This document shows positions 28,027 through 35,067 of a stretch of DNA of 64,000 nt, in pieces. A program made the position numbers and the translations under genes. Below the pieces are notes generated by a model. It was not told the DNA's origin. It saw only the letters and a program-made list of their open reading frames with translations, and made no database searches. The stretch comes from Clostridium uliginosum (lineage in GTDB: Bacteria; Bacillota; Clostridia; Clostridiales; Clostridiaceae), in NCBI RefSeq assembly GCF_900112485.1, contig NZ_FOMG01000004.1, forward strand, positions 62,001 to 126,000. Reading direction: 5' to 3'. How positions within the stretch are numbered: position 1 is the first letter of the stretch; each line of letters starts with the position of its first letter.

Positions 28027-28965
28027 TTACTGTGCTTTTGCTTTTTTCATTTCTTCAATCATAACTGGAAGAATTTCTGCAACATTACCAACAATACTTA
28101 AGTTGGCAACTTCAAATATTGGAGCCTCTTCATCTTTATTAATTGCAACGATATAACCTGAACCTGTCATTCCAGATGTATGTTGTGTTGCTCCAGAAAT
28201 ACCACATGCAATATATAGTTTTGGTGCTACAATCTTTCCTGATTGTCCAACTTGATGTGCACGAGAAATCCATCCATCCTCAATTGCGGGTCTTGTTGCA
28301 CCAACTACACCACCAAGTACACGTGCTAATTCTTCAACAAGTTTAAAATTTTCTGCATTTCCCATTCCACGTCCACCAGAAACAATAACTTCAGCTTCTT
28401 CTAAATTAACAGATTCAGAAATTTCTTTTACTACATCAACAATTTTTGTCTTAATAACATTAGCTGGAATTTCAACCTTCTTTTCTGTAACGCTTGCATT
28501 TGAAGCAGCTTCTGGCTTTGGAAAGCTTCCATTTCTAACTGTAACTATAGCAGTGCCTTCTACTTCAATATGTTCCAAAATTGTGCCGCCATAAGCTGGT
28601 CTGGTATATATAACTTTATCATGGCTTTTACTAATTCCTGTTACATCACTTACACATCCTAAACTCATTCGTCCAGCAATACGTGGTGCAATATTTTTAG
28701 CGAGTGCTGTATTAGCTAATAGAATAATATCTGGATTTTGTTCCTTAACAGTTTCTGCTAATACTTCTGTCAAAGTATCACAGCCATCCGCATTATCTGC
28801 AAAAATAACTGGAATTCCAAACGCTGCTACTGTATCTGCTAAAGCCCTGTTACCTACTACAAGAGCTGTTCCTTCTGCCTCTAATGCTTTTACTGCACTA
28901 ATAAGTTCTAGGCTTCCTCCCAATACTTTTTCTCCATCTGTCTCAATAAACAATAATGCTTTCAT
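28027..28965 (-). CDS. etfA: Electron transfer flavoprotein alpha subunit
   Basis: 312 residues. N-terminal alpha/beta domain (VVGNRALADTVAAFGIPVIF) and C-terminal FAD domain with AEVIVSGGRGMGN, GATRPAIEDGWI, VGQSGKIVAPKLYIACGISG, and the final VGNVAEILPVMIEEM. Pairs with EtfB encoded 21 nt upstream to form the heterodimer that carries electrons between lactate dehydrogenase and other flavoproteins. It has no N-terminal cysteine-rich ferredoxin extension, which some bifurcating EtfA proteins carry. Start ATG 28965 with AAGGAAAG. Confidence 0.95.
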   Translation of the reverse strand: MKALLFIETDGEKVLGGSLELISAVKALEAEGTALVVGNRALADTVAAFGIPVIFADNADGCDTLTEVLAETVKEQNPDIILLANTALAKNIAPRIAGRMSLGCVSDVTGISKSHDKVIYTRPAYGGTILEHIEVEGTAIVTVRNGSFPKPEAASNASVTEKKVEIPANVIKTKIVDVVKEISESVNLEEAEVIVSGGRGMGNAENFKLVEELARVLGGVVGATRPAIEDGWISRAHQVGQSGKIVAPKLYIACGISGATQHTSGMTGSGYIVAINKDEEAPIFEVANLSIVGNVAEILPVMIEEMKKAKAQ

Positions 28966-28986
28966 ACTTTCCTTTTCCCCCTTAAT

Positions 28987-29772
28987 TTAGATTGCCTTAT
29001 CCTTTTTCATTTGTTCCATAACAGCACTTACTGCAAGCACAGCATCTTTCTCTTTAATCTTGATACCAGCTTCTTTCTTAGGAGGTTCAACATATTGAAT
29101 GCAACATACTTTTGCTTGTTTTACCTCTCCAATTTCTGCTGCTGAGTAAGTTGGAATTACTGCCTTACGACTTGCCATCTTAGTTTTAATAGTAGGGTAA
29201 CGTGGATCATAATTTGGTTTACTTACTGTTACTACTGCTGGTGATTTTAAAGAAACTAAATTATATCCTTCATCAGTTTCTTGATGAACTTCCAAATCAT
29301 TATCTTTTAGACCTATTTCAATTGCACTACTTACAAAACCCATTTTAAGTTTTTCAGCAAGCATTGCTCCAACCTCACCAGTAATTTCATCTGTAGATTC
29401 CTTTCCACAAAGAATTAAATCAAATTTTTTACCCTTGTCCTTTTCAATTTTATTAATAGCATCTGCCAAAACATGAGCTGTTCCAAGGGAGTCTAAATCT
29501 GCATATAAATCATCTTTTACAAAAAATGCTTCTTTAGCTCCTACAGAAAGACAATTTTTCAAGGTGTTTAAAGAATCTTCTGCTCCAACTGTTAATACAC
29601 TTACTTGCCCTCCATGTGCTTCAGTCAAGCGGACTGCTAGCTCTAATGCATATGTATCAAATGCATTTGCTACCAAACTCACTCCACTTAACTTGGGTTT
29701 TTTAGCTTCCTTATCCAAATGAATTTCAACAGAGTCATCTGGAACTTGTTTTACACATAACATAATTTCCAT
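28987..29772 (-). CDS. etfB: Electron transfer flavoprotein beta subunit
   Basis: 261 residues beginning MEIMLCVKQVPDDS, the usual EtfB N-terminus. Family motifs: LTEAHGGQVSVLTVG, DLILCGKESTDEITGEVGAM (nucleotide-binding loop), VTVSKPNYDPRYPTIK. First gene of the operon etfB-etfA-lctP-lctD-acyl-CoA dehydrogenase. Start ATG 29772, seven nt after AAGGGGAG. A 5' leader of about 160 nt separates it from its promoter and includes a relic of an FAD oxidase C-terminus. Confidence 0.95.
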   Translation of the reverse strand: MEIMLCVKQVPDDSVEIHLDKEAKKPKLSGVSLVANAFDTYALELAVRLTEAHGGQVSVLTVGAEDSLNTLKNCLSVGAKEAFFVKDDLYADLDSLGTAHVLADAINKIEKDKGKKFDLILCGKESTDEITGEVGAMLAEKLKMGFVSSAIEIGLKDNDLEVHQETDEGYNLVSLKSPAVVTVSKPNYDPRYPTIKTKMASRKAVIPTYSAAEIGEVKQAKVCCIQYVEPPKKEAGIKIKEKDAVLAVSAVMEQMKKDKAI

Positions 29773-29830
29773 GTTTTTTCTCCCCTTTACCCTTTACATT
29801 AATTTAATGATATTAGCGATTTTATTAACA

Positions 29831-29887
29831 TTATTTTCCTAGATTTAATATATTCCTAGGATCAAAGATAATTTTCCTCCTATAAAT
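29831..29887 (-). pseudogene. C-terminal relic of a GlcD/LctD-type oxidase
   Basis: The minus strand reads RRKIIFDPRNILNLGK then stop. FDPxNILNPGK is the characteristic end of FAD-linked oxidases (compare KVFDPNSIMNPGK in lctD here). It lies in the etfB leader and has no upstream reading frame. Confidence 0.6.
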
Positions 29888-29917
29888 TCATACATACTTA
29901 TCGTACCAATCATAAAT

Positions 29918-29969
29918 AGGTCTGACCAATTTGTGATTTCATTATATCTCCTCAAATACTGCTTGTAAA
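29918..29969 (-). promoter_or_regulatory. Promoter and GntR/LldR-like operator of etfB
   Basis: Minus strand: -35 TTTACA (29969-29964), 17-nt spacer, -10 TATAAT (29946-29941), then AGGTCTGACCA (29918-29928, plus-strand sense) followed by ATTTGTGA. The palindrome fits NGTNNNACNA and overlaps the initial transcribed region, a repression position. No gntR gene is in the window. Confidence 0.78.
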
Positions 29970-30146
29970 CAATTGTTAATAATTTAACAGTAAATGTTTA
30001 CATTAGTAATTTTCTCTATTATAAAAAGTTATATATATAAGTACTTAAATCAATTTTTACATCATTGATTTAAAGTAATTTTTTTTCTTAATACCCTTAT
30101 TTTTATATTTATTGTTAAATTAATAACATACTCATATCAAAAAAAT

Positions 30147-30190
30147 ATTTAGATTATTAACATGACATGACTTGCATTAATAATCTAAAT
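30147..30190 (-). terminator. Terminator of the DUF5050-like relic
   Basis: 14-bp perfect arms ATTTAGATTATTAA (30147-30160) / 30177-30190, then ATATTTTTTTG on the minus strand. Confidence 0.75.
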
Positions 30191-30215
30191 TTAATTAATT
30201 AATCTTATCTGCTAT

Positions 30216-30410
30216 CTATTTTTTTTTGTAAAACATGCCATTAAAAAATATTTTATCCTTTAGAATTATTATCTTAGTTCCATACTCATTGGTGATTTTT
30301 TTAGATCTTCCGCCACTAGCTGGAATTTTATAAAGATTTTCATTGTCTGAATAATTTACATAATACACATATTCTTTGCTTACATTTATAAATGTAGCTT
30401 TGTTATTAGA
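30216..30410 (-). pseudogene. C-terminal fragment of a DUF5050-like beta-propeller protein
   Basis: Minus-strand codons give VSKEYVYYVNYSDNENLYKI then PASGGRSKKIT and end FFNGMFYKKK. The YYVNYSDNxxLYKIPxxGG pattern is the repeating unit of DUF5050-type six-bladed propeller proteins. No start; stops occur directly upstream. A proper terminator follows, so this is the true 3' end of a deleted gene. Confidence 0.6.
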
Positions 30411-30464
30411 TTAGCAAGTTCAGTCATTCTTCCTTCACAAATACCCCCGGGGGTCTTTGGCTTT

Positions 30465-30607
30465 AAAAGATAGGATCTTTATCTGGTGGAGAAAAAAATA
30501 TACTTCAATTAGCTAAAGTTTCTGCTGGTAAATCAAACATTTTGCTTCTAGATGAACCGACAAGTCATTTAGATACCTATTCGCAAATAGCACTTGAAAA
30601 AGCCATA
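30465..30607 (+). pseudogene. 143-bp internal fragment of the ABC-F gene
   Basis: Identical to 20275-20417 except one base (30541 T versus 20351 G). It encodes the second signature (LSGGE) and Walker B (LLLDEPTSHLD) region only. Not flanked by any other part of that gene. The near-identity means a recent event. Confidence 0.95.
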
Positions 30608-30613
30608 GTTGCA

Positions 30614-30685
30614 TAAGGCACTAGCAAAAAATAACAAGTCAGTATTCTAGTATACTTCACTTGTTATTTTCTTTCTAGTGCCTAA
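30614..30685. repeat. Palindromic repeat of the AATAACAAGT family
   Basis: Arms beginning TAAGGCACTAG and ending CTAGTGCCTAA enclose AAAATAACAAGT and its complement around a spacer of about 17 nt. Related to 58305-58453 and the half copy at 59424. It abuts the ABC-F fragment. Confidence 0.75.
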
Positions 30686-30709
30686 CTGAAATTTATTCTT
30701 TTAGCAAAA

Positions 30710-30742
30710 CAACAGCAGGACTATTCTCATATCCTGCTGTTG
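30710..30742 (-). terminator. Hairpin terminator after the Rpn relic
   Basis: 11-bp perfect stem CAACAGCAGGA (30710-30720) / TCCTGCTGTTG (30732-30742), followed by TTTTG on the minus strand. Confidence 0.75.
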
Positions 30743-30833
30743 CCTTCTTTACATTGCATAAGTTCTTTTGTTGCACTCTTATTGTCATCTATAACCTTTA
30801 TTACTGACACATCATCTATAATCTTGGTATTAT
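30727..30833 (-). pseudogene. Relic of the retropepsin-partner gene
   Basis: Minus-strand frame reads KIIDDVSVIKVIDDNKSATK then ELMQCKEG before TGA at 30727. It aligns with IDDVAVVKVLDDDEATEVLV and KCKG in the intact 81-residue gene at 32186. It begins at the Rpn stop codon and lacks the N-terminal half. Confidence 0.7.
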
Positions 30834-30836
30834 TAT

Positions 30837-31506
30837 CTAATTTAATTCTTTTTTAATGTTCTCAACCTCTTCAATACTTAGTCCAGTTCCTTTAACAATC
30901 ATATCAACATCTAATCCCATTATCAAAAAATTCTTAGCATTTTTTATTGTTGCTTCTTTTATTCCTTCTTTTATTCCTTCTTCCTTTGCACTTTTTAATC
31001 TTGTCATTTGATCATGAAGTTCTGCTTCTCTTGATTCATAGGCTGCTCTTGCCTTATCATCTTTACTTATAACTTCAAGAATATTATAGGCTTTTCTTAT
31101 TTTCTCATTTTTTTCTGCTAACATTTTAAACGCCTCCTTATTTCTTGCTTGTAAGTAGAGAACCCGAATCTATGATTTGTTGTGAATCACTTACTCAGCG
31201 AACGAATGTGAGTCGAGTTTCCTATAGAACAATAGGTTCATCTTCATCTTTAGGAACGTTATCGTCAAATAACTTTGGTAGTTCTAGATAATGAATCTCT
31301 AACACATCAGTTAATTTTTGATTGGTTTCATCCTCTGTTATATGAAAACTTGTATGAAGTTTGTTTATTTCTATGCAGTTAAAATCAACTATATTTATAG
31401 TGATACATTTTTCGAGTTTATCATATGTATCTCCTGATTTTATTTGACCATTATACATCTTGCTCCAATAAAATAAGGTTCTTTCATTTCCAAATTTAAC
31501 CACCAC
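30837..31506 (-). pseudogene. Broken Rpn-family recombination-promoting nuclease/transposase
   Basis: Two pieces of one gene. 31506-31222 reads KFGNERTLFYWSKMYNGQIK then CITINIVDFNC and HTSFHITED, the central PDDEXK_2 region; 31124-30837 reads RKAYNILEVISKDDKARAAY and a helical tail (LKSAKEEGIKEGIKEATIKN). The roughly 90 N-terminal residues of the family are missing, and about 100 bp of unrelated, GC-richer sequence (31140-31221) replaces the middle. The 3' piece has its own AAGGAGG before ATG 31124 and might still be translated as a 95-residue protein. Confidence 0.75.
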
Positions 31507-31805
31507 ACCTTAAATATATTTATACTTTTATTATATACCATACAGTGCTTTTCTTAAACAAAAACTAAGATATGGAGCTTTAGATAATAATTCCATTAGT
31601 TTTTGCTAAATCTCAATCTTATAACAATATCATTTCTATAAATATTCATCTTTTATATTAAATTATCACACCTATAGCAATGCTTTTTGGGGGAAATAAA
31701 TGTACCTCAGAGGTCATTCCGAGGTCCTAGGGACTGAGGTTTCTAACTTAAATTAGTATAAATTTAAGTTTAGCTATATTTCTATTAAACATATTATATA
31801 TATGC
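31507..31805. other. Intergenic, with a GACCTCAGAGGTC-like motif
   Basis: No gene. 31703-31741 contains ACCTCAGAGGTC and CGAGGTCCTAGGGACTGAGG, repeated short palindromes also seen near 34640 and 34965. Confidence 0.4.
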
Positions 31806-32189
31806 TTAATTATCTACTTCTAATATTAATTCTTTAAGGTTTATGCTCACGCCTAATTTTAGTAATACATCAAGTCCTAATAAACCATTTATAGAACCCT
31901 CTTCATCTATCATTCCAAAATCTATACTAACATCTTCAAGTTTATTATTTCCAATACTTATGGTATCAATATTCTTTCTGTATGCATAATGTTCTCCACC
32001 TATACCATACATAGTAATAAAATTATCATTTGCTTCCGCCTTAACGCCTATATCTGCAACAACATCGGGGCTTAGTATTGTATGTGCTGCTCCAGTATCC
32101 AACACTACATCCTTAACCAATAACTTTTTTCCTCTATATTGAATATTTATATTAGTGAATAACAATCCATGTTCATATCTCAATTTCAT
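31806..32189 (-). CDS. Retropepsin-like aspartic protease
   Basis: 127 residues, one domain. VLDTGAAHTILSPDVV holds the catalytic DTGA of retroviral-type aspartic proteases, and INGLLGLDVLLKLG is the matching second hydrophobic glycine motif. Active forms are homodimers. No signal peptide, so cytoplasmic. Its start codon overlaps the stop of the 81-residue gene upstream by 4 nt, so the two are translationally coupled. Retropepsin-like proteins are widespread in clostridia but largely uncharacterised; self-processing or regulation of the partner is possible (inference). Confidence 0.85.
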   Translation of the reverse strand: MKLRYEHGLLFTNINIQYRGKKLLVKDVVLDTGAAHTILSPDVVADIGVKAEANDNFITMYGIGGEHYAYRKNIDTISIGNNKLEDVSIDFGMIDEEGSINGLLGLDVLLKLGVSINLKELILEVDN

Positions 32190-32431
32190 CTTACAATACC
32201 TCTTAATATCGGCATTTGTACTATATCCATTTCCAGCTTTTCCTTAGATGTATGATAAACAAAGTCCTTGCCTTTGCATTTAACTAAAACTTCAGTTGCT
32301 TCATCATCATCTAATACTTTTACAACAGCAACATCATCAATACATTTCTTATTGTCCTCAATATGCTCTTTTAAACTTTTAAGAAGAATAAACTTATCTG
32401 GATATGTACTTCTAACATCATTCCAGTTCAT
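32186..32431 (-). CDS. Conserved partner of the retropepsin-like protein
   Basis: 81 residues, acidic, no membrane segment (MNWNDVRSTYPDKFILLKSL, then VKVLDDDEATEVLVKCKG). GGGAGG precedes ATG 32431. It overlaps the protease gene by ATGA. A fragment of a second copy lies at 30727 beside the Rpn relic, so the protein also occurs in another context. Function unknown. Confidence 0.75.
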   Translation of the reverse strand: MNWNDVRSTYPDKFILLKSLKEHIEDNKKCIDDVAVVKVLDDDEATEVLVKCKGKDFVYHTSKEKLEMDIVQMPILRGIVR

Positions 32432-32482
32432 AACATCAATACCTCCCTCTAAACTATGTTACACTTATTATATCATAGTTGC

Positions 32483-32946
32483 TTAAAGTTCAGCTCCTGT
32501 TATACCATCATTATACGAAATAAAATTCCATAAGTTATCCATTGAATCATAAATTTCATCATAAATTATATCTTCATGAACTATCTTTTCTATTGTTTTT
32601 CCTTCAATTAATAATTCTATTTCCTGTTTAGTTTTAGTATCTGCTTTTTCTATAAGACTTTTAACTATGCTGTTTGAACTTGTATTTGCCCAGTACGATG
32701 ATGGAAATATACTTTTATCCACTACTAAATCTTTTATAAATCTTACTGCACTCCATGGATTATAGACTTCAGCATCTCCAAAAATATATCCATTATACCA
32801 TTCTTTTATCAAAGTTTCTCTTTCATTCAAGTCATAATCTCCAAGCATTTTACTTACTTCTTCTTGAGTGAATCCAAAATATTCATCATAAGATTTATTT
32901 AATATTGAGATAATTTCTAAATTATTTAACCCTGTAAAAATCCTTT
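32483..32946 (-). pseudogene. Internal fragment of an AAA/PD-(D/E)XK (DUF1703) gene
   Basis: The frame from IFTGLNNLEIISILNKSYDE to YDSMDNLWNF is nearly identical to residues about 225-385 of the copy at 53244. Both the ATPase N-terminus and the nuclease C-terminus are gone; after NLWNF it diverges into ISYNDGITGAEL and stops. The annotated-looking ATG at 32848 is internal. Confidence 0.9.
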
Positions 32947-33042
32947 CCTATTAATTATAGCCGTACTTCTCCTTACTACGAAAGTAAATAGTATGTTGTA
33001 TAATATAAAACACTAGCCTGATATTAATATATTAAGCTAGTG

Positions 33043-33606
33043 TTATTTTAAAATTGAACTACTCCATTTAGAAATTATATCTCTTCTCCATATAACCATT
33101 CCATTACATATATAAGCTATATGTTTAAATTTATTTGTGTTATCATATATATTAATTTCATCACATACATCTAATACTTCTTTTAAATTATCCAGCGATT
33201 CATAATATCTTCTTTCTATAACATCTTCTGGTATTCCATGACCACCTTTTAAAACTCTAAGTTTAACTCTTTCTTTAGCAATGTCAGGATTGTCTACTCC
33301 TATATAATTCATAACTACATAAAAACCTTTTTCTTTTACTTTTTTTATATTTCTAACAATGCTTTTACCTGAAAGAGTCGTTTCTTGATTAAATGATATA
33401 TCATTCTTTATATAGTCGTTTATAAGTTTTATTGCTTCTCTTGCACATTTAATTTGAAGATTATTATCTTCCCACGAACCTATTCTTGCTACCATTTCAT
33501 CTGTATTTATTCTTTTTTCATTTTTATTTCTTTCATAATAAATAGACTTATATATTGAAGTTTTTCCAGCACCATTAACACCTGCAAATACAGTATACGT
33601 AGCCAC
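33043..33606 (-). CDS. Zeta-toxin-like P-loop kinase
   Basis: 187 residues. Walker A FAGVNGAGKTSIY (residues 7-19), INTDEMVARIGS (Asp of the zeta toxin substrate site), FNQETTLSG, GFYVVMNYIGVDNPDIAKER and HGIPEDVIERRY match the zeta-toxin/UDP-GlcNAc kinase-like family. Its GTG start overlaps by one base the TAG of the 57-residue gene upstream (TAGTG), a coupling typical of toxin-antitoxin pairs. Substrate not determinable. Confidence 0.85.
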   Translation of the reverse strand: MATYTVFAGVNGAGKTSIYKSIYYERNKNEKRINTDEMVARIGSWEDNNLQIKCAREAIKLINDYIKNDISFNQETTLSGKSIVRNIKKVKEKGFYVVMNYIGVDNPDIAKERVKLRVLKGGHGIPEDVIERRYYESLDNLKEVLDVCDEINIYDNTNKFKHIAYICNGMVIWRRDIISKWSSSILK

Positions 33607-33779
33607 TATTTTTCACCTATTACTCTTTCTTGTTCCTTTTGTAATACCATATCTGATAAAGTAATATAAAAATCCTGTTCCTCTTTTGTTTTTGCCTCTT
33701 TAAATAAATTTTTTAAATCATAATATGAGCATCTTAGAAATTGATCATACAAATTATTTTGTTCATTTATCTTTTCCAT
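33606..33779 (-). CDS. Putative antitoxin partner of the zeta-like protein
   Basis: 57 residues from ATG 33779, eight nt after AAGGA (an ATG at 33788 is too close to the site). Charged and helical (NEQNNLYDQFLRCSYYDLKN, LQKEQERVIGEK). One-base overlap with the toxin start. It does not visibly match epsilon antitoxins; the assignment rests on size and coupling. Confidence 0.65.
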   Translation of the reverse strand: MEKINEQNNLYDQFLRCSYYDLKNLFKEAKTKEEQDFYITLSDMVLQKEQERVIGEK

Positions 33780-33905
33780 ATACCTCATCCTTTCTTACTT
33801 ATATTATATCTCAAATAGATATTATTTTTAACTATATTTGTATCCTTCGATAACTTTTTTATCTCAAACCTCACATATTTCTTATAAAATGATGTACTAT
33901 CTATT

Positions 33906-34376
33906 TAATATAAACATTTCAGAACATCCATTTTTATATTAAATATTTTCTGAATTACAGCCCTAGGTTTTCTATTAAATTCTTCCATAGAAAAATCATA
34001 TAAACTCCCATTATATTCTACATTAATTTTATCATCTTTTATACGAATCTTCATTCCTTCTATAGAAAAGCCCTCAATGCTACTGTTTTTATTTAAAATT
34101 TACTATATTCTCTCCAAACAATTCACTCTTATTTACTATATATTTAAAATATCTTGGAGCATTCCATTTCCTAGTATCATTATATAAAACATAGTAACTA
34201 TTGCTGAAACATTAAAACCCTTTTTATTTTTCTTGTCTTTCTTATTTAAGTTTCTAACTTGATACTTAGATATTGTTATTTTATTTTCAAACCTACCCCA
34301 TTTTTCAATCTCAAACCTATAGTATAAACTTTCATCATCCTTTGGCAGCTCATGTATTTCATTTTTTTTAGTAAAT
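33906..34376 (-). pseudogene. Unidentified gene relic with frameshifts
   Basis: The minus strand reads EIHELPKDDESLYYRFEIEK then KITISKYQVRNLNKKDKK, a frameshift, SYYVLYNDTRKWNAPRYFKY then NKSELFGENIVNF, another break, and SSIEGFSIEGMKIRIKDDKI to FNIKMDVLKCLY and stop. It was clearly a protein gene of at least 150 codons. Family not recognised. Confidence 0.5.
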
Positions 34377-34432
34377 TAACTTGTTGTGCTAGTTAAAAAT
34401 ATACTTACAATATTTTTAATATTGCATATTCT

Positions 34433-34517
34433 AATATGGCTTACCATAAATATTCTGAAGAATATTAGAATATCTATTCTAAACCATATTACCATATATA
34501 TTCTTCAGAATATGTGC
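34433..34517. repeat. Palindrome-rich repeat with ATATTCTTCAGAATAT units
   Basis: Multiple overlapping inverted repeats built of ATATTCT/AGAATAT and CCATATTA; related units occur at 48964-49053 and 59987-60085. Confidence 0.6.
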
Positions 34518-34617
34518 TAAAAATGCGGGTTTAAAAACTTATGTTACAAAACTGAACATATTTAATTAGCACAATGCGTTAATATTACTTTTAAATAAAT
34601 TTTTAAACACTTTAGGT

Positions 34618-34990
34618 TGCTTGTACTTGGAAATATTTAGACCTGAGAGGTCTTTGCATGACTTAGGCGTGCTTGCTAATTATGAACATAAATTTAAAGA
34701 GATAGCTTGACTACTTTTTAGAAAGTATCAACTGTCTCTTTAATTCTTACGACTAGTTTTAAATTTTAAATATTATATTTTATTTGTCAGTAATATTATC
34801 CTAATTTGCTCATGGCACAGACGCCTTTGTGAATGTTAACCCACTTGCTAAAGATGACTTATCGACTCTAATTATTTCTATATTAATTCAAAACTTGTAC
34901 CTGGAGTTCTTTGTACTCCCCCAAGGTATTTGTTCCTTGTACCTGTAAAATATTGGACCTCAGAGGTAGTGGTCGGGAGTTTACGAGCGA
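34618..34990. repeat. Degenerate repeat pair (TTGTACYTG..GACCTSAGAGGT)
   Basis: 34621-34653 (TTGTACTTGGAAATATTTAG then ACCTGAGAGGTC) is partly repeated at 34938-34978 (TTGTACCTGTAAAATATTGG then ACCTCAGAGGT). Between them is a hairpin AAAGAGATAG (34695-34704)/CTGTCTCTTT (34732-34741). No coding frame. The block looks like decayed non-coding or mobile DNA. Confidence 0.45.
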
Positions 34991-35067
34991 CTTGCTTAGA
35001 ATGCCAAGTCTCTTTAACTATTTATCTGTTATTTAGTTTTATCTATTCCTTGTTCTTGATATTTTAT

